Program-made: the position numbers and the translations under genes
In this document: piece after piece, positions 18,076-26,364 of the stretch
Position numbering within the stretch: position 1 is the stretch's first letter
Layout: each line of letters starts with the position of its first letter
From: Candidatus Cryptobacteroides merdavium
Lineage (GTDB): Bacteria > Bacteroidota > Bacteroidia > Bacteroidales > UBA932
Assembly: GCA_017694755.1 (NCBI GenBank)
Contig: JADIMO010000095.1
Location: 1-56,250 of the forward strand
Direction: 5' to 3'
Length of the DNA: 56,250 nt
The notes under the pieces: generated by a model
Database searches by the model: none
What the model saw: the letters and a program-made list of their open reading frames with translations, nothing else
Told to the model about the DNA's origin: nothing

Positions 18076-18106
18076 CAAATTTAGCAATAATTGTAAAAAC
18101 CGCAAT
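18076..18106 (-). promoter_or_regulatory. Proximal tatA promoter
   Basis: On the minus strand TAAATTTG (complement of 18076-18083) fits the -7 consensus, with ATTG (complement of 18103-18106) 19 bp upstream close to the -33 TTTG. Transcription would start near 18070, about 18 nt before the tatA ATG. A second -7 match, TATATTTG (complement of 18215-18222), lies further upstream with a poorly spaced -33. Confidence 0.5.
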
Positions 18107-18266
18107 GCCGCTGCACCATTCCCGCCAGCTCTCCGATGTGCTTGAGTGCATAGCACCACTTGTCAGTGAGGCTATGGCATTCGTCCAGCCTTTTTCGGAA
18201 TCGGTTCAACTCTGCAAATATAATATTCAGGTCATGTGGCAAAATTAAATCCGGGTATCCCGCCTG
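18081..18266 (-). pseudogene. Remnant of an Rpn-family (PD-(D/E)XK) recombination-promoting nuclease/transposase
   Basis: A stop-to-stop frame of about 60 codons on the minus strand contains [18 protein letters not shown] followed by [17 protein letters not shown]. These segments resemble the part just after the catalytic region in Rpn/PD-(D/E)XK transposases, where the pattern FxELxxFxK...LDKWxYxLKH is common in Bacteroidales. The nuclease domain upstream and the usual C-terminal half are missing, so it is a broken fragment. Its end overlaps the proximal tatA promoter. Family recognition is from memory of the motif. Confidence 0.55.
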
Positions 18267-18367
18267 TCAATATCCCCGCATTATGTTTTTTTGTTTTTAT
18301 ATGAAAGTTTTTCTTTTTTTTGTAGATGACCTGTTTGGGAATTTCTTTTTCTTGTGTCTTTTTCTCT

Positions 18368-18446
18368 TTTTTGTCATTCTGACGAATAATGACCGAATTG
18401 CGACAAAAAGTGCAATTCGGAGCAGTCTTGTTTGATTACATTTGCA
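18368..18446 (+). promoter_or_regulatory. Composite regulatory site and promoter of the first pectin operon
   Basis: TTTGTC (18370-18375), 21 bp, ATTGCGACAA (18397-18406), 30 bp, then the -7 element TACATTTGCA (18437-18446). The same three elements with the same spacing stand upstream of the susC-like gene. The outer parts form an inverted repeat TTTTTGTC (18368-18375) and GACAAAAA (18402-18409). A second 9-bp inverted repeat, CCGAATTGC (18393-18401) and GCAATTCGG (18412-18420), covers the place where a -33 box would be; none is present, which suits a promoter that needs an activator. The rest of 18280-18488 is A+T-rich and holds no gene. Confidence 0.65.
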
Positions 18447-18488
18447 GACATATGAACGGGCGTTTTGCCCTGATTAAAACCTATAGCC

Positions 18489-20090
18489 ATGTATTTGCAC
18501 AAATCAATCACTGAAACTTTGACCGCTCTCTCCGTCACCGGATGCCTTCTGCTCACCGGATGCGGGGGATATGAATTCGCTTATCTCTATGAAGACCTTC
18601 CTTTCAGCATGGCTGAGGTACACCGCCCGCAGATCCCGGACAGGGAAGTCTGCATCACTGACTTCGGGGCTGCAGGGGACGGCGTTACACTCAATACGGA
18701 TGCATTCAGACAGGCTGTAGAGGCACTTTCGGAAGCAGGAGGCGGGCATCTTGTGGTGCCGGAGGGCGTCTGGCTGACCGGCCCGATCACGCTGAAGGAC
18801 AATATCGACCTTCATGTCACTCCTGATGCGGTGATACGCTTTTCTCCTGAGAGGGATCTCTATCCGATAGTCGAAACTGTGTTTGAGGGATTGGATACCC
18901 GCAGATGCATTTCGCCTGTCAATGCCGTCGGGGCAAGGAATATATCCATTACGGGCGGAGGCACGCTAGACGGCTCCGGAGATGCTTGGAGACAGGTCAA
19001 GAAATCCAAGATGGCTCCTTCACAATGGAAGGAACTGCTTGCCTCCGGGGGATTCACCAATGCGAAAGGAGATGTCTGGTATCCGGATTCGAGCTCGTTC
19101 AGAGGGTCCATTGTGAGCGACGCTTTCAATGTGCCGCAGGGGATGGAGACCGATGAGGACTGGGAATCGGTCAAGACATATCTGCGCCCGGTGATGATAG
19201 GGCTGAGAGAGTGTGAAAATGTGCTTCTGGAAGATGTACTTTTCCAGAATTCCCCTTGCTGGAATATCCATCCGCTGATGTGCAGGAATGTGATCATCAA
19301 CAATATAACTGTCCGCAATCCGTGGTATTCCCAGAACGGGGACGGACTGGACATTGATTCATGTGAAGATGTGCTGGTGCTCAATTCTTCGTTTGATGTG
19401 GGGGATGACGCCATCTGCATAAAGTCAGGAAAGGATGAGGACGGCCGCCGCCGCGCCCGCCCGTGCCGTAATCTGATTGTGGACAACTGCACGGTGTTCC
19501 ATGGGCATGGAGGCTTTGTCGTGGGCAGCGAGATGTCAGGAGGAGTGGAGAACATTTCTGTGACGGGCTGCCGTTTTCTCGGCACTGATGTGGGGCTGCG
19601 TTTCAAAAGCTGCAGGGGGCGCGGAGGCATTGTCAGCGACATATACATCAGTGACATCATCATGATGGACATCCCGACAGAACCTTTGCTCTTTGACCTG
19701 CATTATGGCGGCAAGTCGGCTCTGGAGGCTGCGGCAGAGGACGGGGGTACGGAATTCGACATAGAATATGTGCCTGCCGACGAGACCACACCTGAGTTCA
19801 GGGACATCCATATCCGTGACATTGTGTGCAGCGGGGCGGCAAGGGCCATGTATTTCAACGGAATTCCCGAGAAGAACATATCAAACATAATTGTCGAGGA
19901 CTGTCTCATTGCCTCTGACAAGGGTGCCGACATCAGATATTCCGACGGAGTGGTGCTCCGCAATGTGGATATCCGTCATTCGGAAGGCGAGCGTTTCACT
20001 GTGGCAAACTGCCGCAATGTGGTGGTTGAAGGCTGCGGAGAGCCGTCTGTCTTCCAGTACAATAATGAAAATGTCACGGTGAAAAGATGA
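18489..20090 (+). CDS. GH28 polygalacturonase-type glycoside hydrolase, lipoprotein
   Basis: GH28 enzymes hydrolyse alpha-1,4-linked galacturonic acid in pectin (polygalacturonase, exo-polygalacturonase or rhamnogalacturonan hydrolase). All four hallmark motifs of the right-handed beta-helix are present: NGD (Asp 285) within NPWYSQNGDGLDID, GDD (Asp 306 and 307) within VGDDAICIKSG, HGHG (residues 338-341) and the Arg-x-Lys motif RFK (371-373). The N-terminus carries a lipobox around LLLTGC (Cys 25). The first domain begins with VCITDFGAAGDGVTLNTDAF, typical for GH28. 533 aa is normal. It is the first gene of the pectin operon, about 40 nt after the predicted transcription start. Whether it acts on homogalacturonan or rhamnogalacturonan cannot be decided from sequence; the other enzymes here favour homogalacturonan. 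Confidence 0.92.
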   Translation: MYLHKSITETLTALSVTGCLLLTGCGGYEFAYLYEDLPFSMAEVHRPQIPDREVCITDFGAAGDGVTLNTDAFRQAVEALSEAGGGHLVVPEGVWLTGPITLKDNIDLHVTPDAVIRFSPERDLYPIVETVFEGLDTRRCISPVNAVGARNISITGGGTLDGSGDAWRQVKKSKMAPSQWKELLASGGFTNAKGDVWYPDSSSFRGSIVSDAFNVPQGMETDEDWESVKTYLRPVMIGLRECENVLLEDVLFQNSPCWNIHPLMCRNVIINNITVRNPWYSQNGDGLDIDSCEDVLVLNSSFDVGDDAICIKSGKDEDGRRRARPCRNLIVDNCTVFHGHGGFVVGSEMSGGVENISVTGCRFLGTDVGLRFKSCRGRGGIVSDIYISDIIMMDIPTEPLLFDLHYGGKSALEAAAEDGGTEFDIEYVPADETTPEFRDIHIRDIVCSGAARAMYFNGIPEKNISNIIVEDCLIASDKGADIRYSDGVVLRNVDIRHSEGERFTVANCRNVVVEGCGEPSVFQYNNENVTVKR

Positions 20091-20192
20091 CGATTATCCG
20101 TGAAATGATCCCTAAAATAAACAATGATCATTCAAATGTTTACAACAAACATACAATGGATATCGGCTATGGTCATTCATAATATTTGTGAT

Positions 20193-21914
20193 ATGAAACA
20201 TATTGTATCGATAATTTCAGTCGTTGCATTTTTTTTCTTCATGCTGCCGCTGACGGCGTCAGCCGGAAATGACTCAGCCCCGGACCGGATAGTCCTCAGG
20301 CTCATGGGCGACTCGACAATGGCGGACAAGGACCTTTCGAAGCAGAATCCTGAGCGTGGATGGGGACAGCGGCTTCCCTCGCATCTGGACTCCTGTGTCA
20401 CTGTGGTGAACTATGCCCAGAACGGGAGAAGCACCAAGAGTTTTGTCGACAGGGGATTATGGGATAAGGTGAAGTCTGACCTGAAGGCGGGTGAATACCT
20501 TTTCATCCAGTTCGGACACAATGATTCCAAAGCGGACGATTCCACAAGATATGCCCCGGCATTCGGACTTTATCAGGACAACCTCCGCATGTTCGTCAGT
20601 CATGCACTTTCCGTGGGGGCAAGGCCTGTGCTTTTCACTCCGGTCTCCAGAAGGTGGTTTGACAGCGAAGGCAATCTGAAGCGGGACTGCCACGGGGATT
20701 ATCCCGAAGCCGCAAGGCAGGTGGCGGAAGAGTTCGGAATTCCTTTTGTGGATGCCAATTCCATCACACAGGAGTGGCTGATGTCAGTCGGGGATGAGGC
20801 TTCAAGAAGTTATTACATGTGGATTCCGGAGGGAGTGAATCCGAGGCATCCTGACGGTCTTGTGGACAATACCCACACCAATGCGGCAGGAGCCAGAAAA
20901 CTGGTGGAACTCCTGCTGCCTGCCATTACGGAGGCGGTTCCGGCCCTGGCGGACCATGTGGTGAAATATGATTTTGTCGTGGCAAAGGACGGAAGCGGTG
21001 ACTTCTTCACGGTGCAGGAGGCCGTGGATGCCGCCCCTGACTACTGCAAGCAGTCGGAGACTGTCATTTATATAAAGGAGGGCATCTACAGGGAGAAACT
21101 GACCGTTCCGGCCAACAAACAGAAGCTTCATCTTATAGGTGAAAATGCGTTCCGGACGGTGATCACATGGGATGACTATGCACTTAAACCGGGCTCCACC
21201 GGCTATCCTATGGGCACTTCCGCCACCTCCACTGTTTTCATGCACGCGAATGATTTTCTTGCGGAAAACATCACATTCGAAAATACCGCAGGGGAGGGCA
21301 AGAGCATAGGCCAGGCCTGTGCAATCACTGTGGACGGGGATCGTGCAGCCTTCATCGGATGCCGCTTCATTGCCAACCAGGACACCATATACAATTTCGG
21401 CCCCGGGCAGAGGCAGTATTTCCGTGACTGCTGGATAGAAGGGACCACAGACTTCATCTTCGGCTTTGCGACGGCATATTTTGAAGACTGTACCATAATG
21501 AGCAAGAAGGACAGCTATGTCACTGCGGCCGCGACCCCGGAATGCATGGAATACGGCTATGTGTTCAAAAATTGCCGTCTTATTCATGCCGAAGGCATTG
21601 ATGAGGTATATCTGGGCCGCCCGTGGCGACCGTATGCGAAGACCGTATTCATAGACTGCGAACTCGGCGACCACATTCTTCCGGCAGGCTGGCACAACTG
21701 GAACAAGCCTGATGCGGAAAGGACATCATTCTATGCGGAATACGGGAACAGTGGACCGGGAGCCGCCGGAAAGGAACAGAGGGTGAGATGGTCACATTTC
21801 CTTAAGGAAAAGGATCTTGCGGACTACACTCCGGAAGCCGTGCTCGGTCCAAGGGATGCACCGGCAGCCACCACTTCGCCTGAAACCACATCATGGTACT
21901 TCAAGGTGTTCTGA
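20193..21914 (+). CDS. Fusion of CE12-type acetylesterase and CE8 pectin methylesterase
   Basis: Two pectin de-esterifying domains lie in one exported protein. Residues 25-250 are an SGNH hydrolase of the rhamnogalacturonan acetylesterase type: GDSTMAD with Ser 41, FIQFGHND, and DNTHTNAAGA with Asp 225 and His 228. Residues 265-570 are a CE8 pectin methylesterase: VAKDGSGDFFTVQEAVDA, the catalytic pair Asp 397 (NQDTIYN) and Asp 420 (GTTDFIFG), and Arg 476 in YLGRPWRPYAKTV. I chose the ATG at 20193, which gives a proper signal peptide (MKHIVSIISVVAFFFFMLP); an in-frame ATG at 20124 would add 23 unlikely residues. It follows the GH28 gene by about 100 bp. The pair would remove acetyl and methyl groups and open the galacturonan to the lyases and GH28. 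Confidence 0.9.
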   Translation: MKHIVSIISVVAFFFFMLPLTASAGNDSAPDRIVLRLMGDSTMADKDLSKQNPERGWGQRLPSHLDSCVTVVNYAQNGRSTKSFVDRGLWDKVKSDLKAGEYLFIQFGHNDSKADDSTRYAPAFGLYQDNLRMFVSHALSVGARPVLFTPVSRRWFDSEGNLKRDCHGDYPEAARQVAEEFGIPFVDANSITQEWLMSVGDEASRSYYMWIPEGVNPRHPDGLVDNTHTNAAGARKLVELLLPAITEAVPALADHVVKYDFVVAKDGSGDFFTVQEAVDAAPDYCKQSETVIYIKEGIYREKLTVPANKQKLHLIGENAFRTVITWDDYALKPGSTGYPMGTSATSTVFMHANDFLAENITFENTAGEGKSIGQACAITVDGDRAAFIGCRFIANQDTIYNFGPGQRQYFRDCWIEGTTDFIFGFATAYFEDCTIMSKKDSYVTAAATPECMEYGYVFKNCRLIHAEGIDEVYLGRPWRPYAKTVFIDCELGDHILPAGWHNWNKPDAERTSFYAEYGNSGPGAAGKEQRVRWSHFLKEKDLADYTPEAVLGPRDAPAATTSPETTSWYFKVF

Positions 21915-21989
21915 TTAAAAATATTTAGAGAATTCAAATCGGTTTCTTAAATTTATAGGTTGGTTGATTCAAAGCAGAACTTTTCAGTC

Positions 21990-24900
21990 ATGCCGAAAGC
22001 ATCAAAAATATTCTCTCTTTTCCTGCCGTTGCTGCTTGCCGTGGCACCGGCAGGAAATCTGCATGCCGCTCCGCTGGACTGTATCTTCGAGCATTATTCG
22101 TCCGATGACGGTCTTCCGCACAATTCCATATCCGACATCCATCAGGACAGCAGGGGATACATATGGCTCTGTACATGGTACGGCCTGAGCCGGTTCGACG
22201 GAAACACCTTCGTCAATTACACGATTCTTCCGGGGGACTATACCAACCTTTCCCACAACAGGATACTTTCCATCGAAGAGGATGCGGAAGGCTTTCTGTG
22301 GCTGACTACATATGACTACCGTCTTTTCCGCTTTGACCCTGTGGCCGAGAAATTCACATCCATTCCTGATGACATTGAAGTGGCCGGGCCCGAGGACATG
22401 AAAGTGAAGTTTTTCCATTGCGACAGACAGGGATACACATGGGTGGCCTTCCGGAATTCCGGGCTGTACCGCATATCTCCTGATCTGGAGGTGACATCAT
22501 TTTCCGGTGACGGACAGAACGGTGCGGGCAGGAGCATAAGCGCCATATACGAAGGTTCAGACGGGACAGTATATGCCGTTTCTGAGCTCGGAATATCGGC
22601 GATAAGGGACGGCCGTCCGGCACTTGTATCAAGAACATCTGATGTCATCTCGTTCGCGGAATTCGGAAGCAGGCTGTATTTCGTCTCTCCTGACAACCTC
22701 CTTTCCGTAGACATGGCTACTGGAAAGCAGAAGAAGGCTTCCCTTGCCGAATGCGGGGCCGGACCGGCCACGGCAATGGCATTGAGCGGCTCGGAGCACA
22801 AGACCCTATATGTGGGCTTCAGGGACAATGCTGTGGCTTCCATAGACACTTCATCCCTCGGCATTGATGTCCACCGGACCGACATGGGCCGGGTCAGATA
22901 CCTTTTCCCTGATTCGGAGGGGCTTCTGTGGATTGCCACGGAGCGTACTGGAATATGGTCTTACAATCCCTGCAAATCCAGTTTCAGACATTATGAGCAT
23001 CCGAGAAATGTAAAGTCATATTATGTGGACACGCTTGCGATGGTGATGGAGCACGACGGCCAGCCATGGATAAAGATGAACAATTACGGTTTCGGATATT
23101 ATGACCGGGACAATGATTCCATCGTACCTCTGAGCAATGTCAAGGAGCAGACCGGCAGCCGCTTCATGAACGGGGTGGCCTGCTTTGAAGTGGACAGCAC
23201 AGGAGTGGTGTGGCTGTCCACCATCATGCGCGGCCTTGAACGTGTCACCGTCGTCACACCGAAACTTGATGTGATAGTGCCTCCGGCCCGTTCCGATGAC
23301 ATGCTTTCCGCCTCAGAGGTGAGGGCCATATTCAGGGACAGCAGGGATGATGTGTGGGTAGCCACCAAAAGCAGCGAACTCTACATATATTCTCCTGACA
23401 TGTCCACATGCCGCCGTTTCCCGAATCCAGAAACGCTGGGGAACATCTATGCCATATACGAGGATTCTTCCGGCAACATCTGGCTCGGTACCAAGGGAAA
23501 TGGTCTGATAAGGCTTTCCCCTTCGGCATCAGGGTATGAGGTGACACATTTCCGTCATGACCAGAATGACGGGTCGTCAATCAGTTCTGACAACATATAT
23601 TCCATTGTACAGGATCTTGACGGGAGGATATGGTTCGGCACATACGGCGGCGGCCTGTCGATGCTGTCGTCTCCGGAAAGCACATCATTCTGCACCGTCT
23701 ACGACAATTTCCCTGATTATCCGCTCGAATACGGAGACAGGGTGAGGTATCTGCATTGCATGAAGGACGGGCGCATGCTTGTGGCCACGGTCGGAGGGCT
23801 GATCTGGTTCCGCCCCCAGGATAATGTCGAGCTTACGGTCTTCCATTCGGTGAGGAAGATACCCGGTGACATGCATTCCCTCGGAAACAACGACATAATA
23901 CATATCTTTGATGACAATGACGGCAACACTTGGCTCTGCACATTCGGGGGGGGCATAGACCGGATCCGGTTTGACGGGGACGAGGCGCGTTTCGACATAA
24001 TCAGCACTGCTGACGGACTTTCCAGCAACATAGTGCTTTCTGCCGTGTGCAGCGAAGACGGTGACATCTGGCTTGCCACAGAGACAGGCCTGTCCAAGAT
24101 CGAGCATGGCGGGAACACTGTGACGAACTATACCAAATATGACGGGATGGTTCCTACGACATTCAGCGAGGCCACATGTGCAAGGCTGAAGGACGGCTCG
24201 CTCGTATTCGGCACATGCAACAATGTCTACAGGATAAATCCGGATGACTTCATATATACTTCCGAGCCTTTGAGGCTTGCATTGTCGGGGCTCAGCATAG
24301 ACGGGACAAGGGTGCCCCTGACCGGAAAGATAACCATCCCGCATGATTATTCCTTTTTCAGGATCAATTTCACATCCCTCAATTACAAGCTGCAGGGAAT
24401 GATCAATTATTCCTACAAGCTGGACGGGTACGACAAGAAATGGATCACCGGGCAGACAGGAGGGGCGACATATTCAAGGATCCCTCCCGGAAAATACAGA
24501 TTTCTGGTGACTGCGTCCTCTTCGCACGGGGTGGAGGCAGATACGGACACTGTCGCCGTGGATGTGCGTGTCATGCCTTCGGTGTGGACATGTACGGCGG
24601 CAAAGATCATATATGTCCTGGTCATCCTGGCCATTGCCTCTGTCCTTGTGCGGATGTTCCTCACTTCGATGAAGCTGAGGAATGACGTGAAGCTGGAGCA
24701 GAACCTCAATGACATGAAGGTGCGTTTCTTCACCAATATCTCCCATGAACTGAGGACACCTCTGACACTGATACTCGGAGGAATAGACGATGTGCAGAAG
24801 AATCTTTCCCCCGGGGACCGCTCCGAATACAGCGTCAACCTTGTCTACAAGAATGCACGCAGGATGATGACCCTGGTGGACCAGCTTCTTGACATAAGAA

Positions 24901-26336
24901 GAATAGTCAGCGGGAAGATGAGGCTGAGGGTCAGCCAGATGGATATTGTGCAGCTTATCAGGAAAGTTTATGATGATTTCAAGGACATGTCTGCCGAGCG
25001 GAACATGGAGCTGAGCTTCACGCATTCAGTGGACAGCCTGATGATATGGGGGGATGCCGGCCGTCTGGAGGCACTGATATACAATCTGTTGTCCAATGCC
25101 TTCAAATATACCTCCGACGGCGGGCGGATAGAAGTGGCCATATATTACAGGGAAGGTGTTCAGGAATTCACTCTCATGGTCAGGGACAACGGCATAGGCA
25201 TTCCGAAGGAAAAGAGGACGGCCATTTTCGAACCGTTTGTCCAGGCTTCCGACGCTTCCTTGAAAGGGATGTCCAGCAGCGGGATAGGCCTTTCATTCTG
25301 CAAGGAGATAGTGGACATCCATGGCGGCCGCATATGGGTGGAGAGCGAGGTCAACAGGGGGTCCAGTTTTTATGTGACCCTTCCGACAGACAGAGATCAT
25401 TTTTCTGACGAGACCGCCGAGTTCATTGAAGAGGATGCAGGGCAGTCTGGCAGTGAGGTGTCTGAGGCATACGGGCTCAGCAAATACAAGGTGAAGCCGA
25501 CATTCCCGTCCGGTGCATTGAAGGTTCTCGTGGCTGAGGACAATTCCGAATTGAAGGTATATATCTACAACTGTCTCATCAACAGGTATGACGTACGTGA
25601 TGTATCCAACGGGAAAGAGGCCCTCCAGGTCATTGACGGAGGGTGGATGCCGGATATGATAGTGACCGACCTGATGATGCCGGAGATGGATGGCATAGAA
25701 CTGATAAACAAGGTGCGCAGTGATTTCACGACCAGCCATATACCTATAATAATGATTACGGCAAAGCATGAGAATGACACTCATGTCAAGGCCATGAAAT
25801 ATGGGGCGGACGGCTATATCGCCAAGCCTTTCACCATGGAACTGCTCGTTGCAAGGATGGAGAACCTGCTTGACAGAAGGCGTGAGATCATATCAAGGAT
25901 GTCCGCGGCGGAGCCTGTGGCGAATGGCAAGGGACGCCGCGGGGCAAAGCCTGTTGAGATTGTCCCGGATGAAGTCGTCATCACGGACAGGGACGGGGAG
26001 CTTATCAGGAAGGTGATGAAATGGCTGGAGGAGAATGTGTCTGATTCGGAGGTGACTGTGGACAACCTTGCAAGCTATGTGGGCATGGGACGCACTTCCA
26101 TGTACAACAAGCTGAAGGGACTTACTGGCAAGTCTCCGGTGGAGCTGATCCAGGAATACCGTCTGGAGAAGGCCACCTATTATCTCAAGAGCGGACAGTA
26201 CTCGGTGTCAGAGACCTCCTACAAGGTTGGCTTTTCCGATCCCGGATATTTTAGCCGTTCCTTCAAGAAGCATTTCGGCATTTCCCCTGCTGACTATATA
26301 AAGGAACACAAGAACAGTCAGCAGAAAATTTGCTGA
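21990..26336 (+). CDS. Hybrid two-component system sensor/regulator (HTCS) of the pectin locus
   Basis: One-protein signal system of Bacteroidetes that senses an oligosaccharide in the periplasm and activates its locus. I chose the ATG at 21990, which gives a good signal peptide (MPKASKIFSLFLPLLLAVAP); a TTG at 21960 is less likely. The periplasmic part (about residues 30-770) holds two-component propeller repeats such as DSRGYIWLCTWYGLSRFDG, then a Y_Y_Y domain to about 865. A membrane helix lies near 871-892. In the cytoplasm follow the HisKA domain (FFTNISHELRTPLTL, His 919), the ATPase domain (NLLSNAFKY, DNGIGIP), a receiver domain (VTDLMMPEMDG, Asp 1227) and a C-terminal AraC-type DNA-binding domain (GFSDPGYFSRSFKKHFGISP). 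All catalytic residues are intact. It is unusual in lying in the middle of the enzyme operon, which would give positive autoregulation. Confidence 0.95.
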   Translation: MPKASKIFSLFLPLLLAVAPAGNLHAAPLDCIFEHYSSDDGLPHNSISDIHQDSRGYIWLCTWYGLSRFDGNTFVNYTILPGDYTNLSHNRILSIEEDAEGFLWLTTYDYRLFRFDPVAEKFTSIPDDIEVAGPEDMKVKFFHCDRQGYTWVAFRNSGLYRISPDLEVTSFSGDGQNGAGRSISAIYEGSDGTVYAVSELGISAIRDGRPALVSRTSDVISFAEFGSRLYFVSPDNLLSVDMATGKQKKASLAECGAGPATAMALSGSEHKTLYVGFRDNAVASIDTSSLGIDVHRTDMGRVRYLFPDSEGLLWIATERTGIWSYNPCKSSFRHYEHPRNVKSYYVDTLAMVMEHDGQPWIKMNNYGFGYYDRDNDSIVPLSNVKEQTGSRFMNGVACFEVDSTGVVWLSTIMRGLERVTVVTPKLDVIVPPARSDDMLSASEVRAIFRDSRDDVWVATKSSELYIYSPDMSTCRRFPNPETLGNIYAIYEDSSGNIWLGTKGNGLIRLSPSASGYEVTHFRHDQNDGSSISSDNIYSIVQDLDGRIWFGTYGGGLSMLSSPESTSFCTVYDNFPDYPLEYGDRVRYLHCMKDGRMLVATVGGLIWFRPQDNVELTVFHSVRKIPGDMHSLGNNDIIHIFDDNDGNTWLCTFGGGIDRIRFDGDEARFDIISTADGLSSNIVLSAVCSEDGDIWLATETGLSKIEHGGNTVTNYTKYDGMVPTTFSEATCARLKDGSLVFGTCNNVYRINPDDFIYTSEPLRLALSGLSIDGTRVPLTGKITIPHDYSFFRINFTSLNYKLQGMINYSYKLDGYDKKWITGQTGGATYSRIPPGKYRFLVTASSSHGVEADTDTVAVDVRVMPSVWTCTAAKIIYVLVILAIASVLVRMFLTSMKLRNDVKLEQNLNDMKVRFFTNISHELRTPLTLILGGIDDVQKNLSPGDRSEYSVNLVYKNARRMMTLVDQLLDIRRIVSGKMRLRVSQMDIVQLIRKVYDDFKDMSAERNMELSFTHSVDSLMIWGDAGRLEALIYNLLSNAFKYTSDGGRIEVAIYYREGVQEFTLMVRDNGIGIPKEKRTAIFEPFVQASDASLKGMSSSGIGLSFCKEIVDIHGGRIWVESEVNRGSSFYVTLPTDRDHFSDETAEFIEEDAGQSGSEVSEAYGLSKYKVKPTFPSGALKVLVAEDNSELKVYIYNCLINRYDVRDVSNGKEALQVIDGGWMPDMIVTDLMMPEMDGIELINKVRSDFTTSHIPIIMITAKHENDTHVKAMKYGADGYIAKPFTMELLVARMENLLDRRREIISRMSAAEPVANGKGRRGAKPVEIVPDEVVITDRDGELIRKVMKWLEENVSDSEVTVDNLASYVGMGRTSMYNKLKGLTGKSPVELIQEYRLEKATYYLKSGQYSVSETSYKVGFSDPGYFSRSFKKHFGISPADYIKEHKNSQQKIC

Positions 26337-26364
26337 TAACCATTTAACGGATAATAATAACATT

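Noticed and set aside
18090..18230. Possible structured RNA or tRNA-like sequence upstream of tatA (hairpin CATAGC...GCTATG, GGTTCAACTC)
   Set aside because: The same bases form an open frame with clear similarity to Rpn-type transposases, which explains them better; no tRNA cloverleaf can be drawn.
22002..24838. Several long antisense frames inside the regulator gene
   Set aside because: They are by-products of codon use in the real gene, have no family motifs and no promoter or ribosome site.
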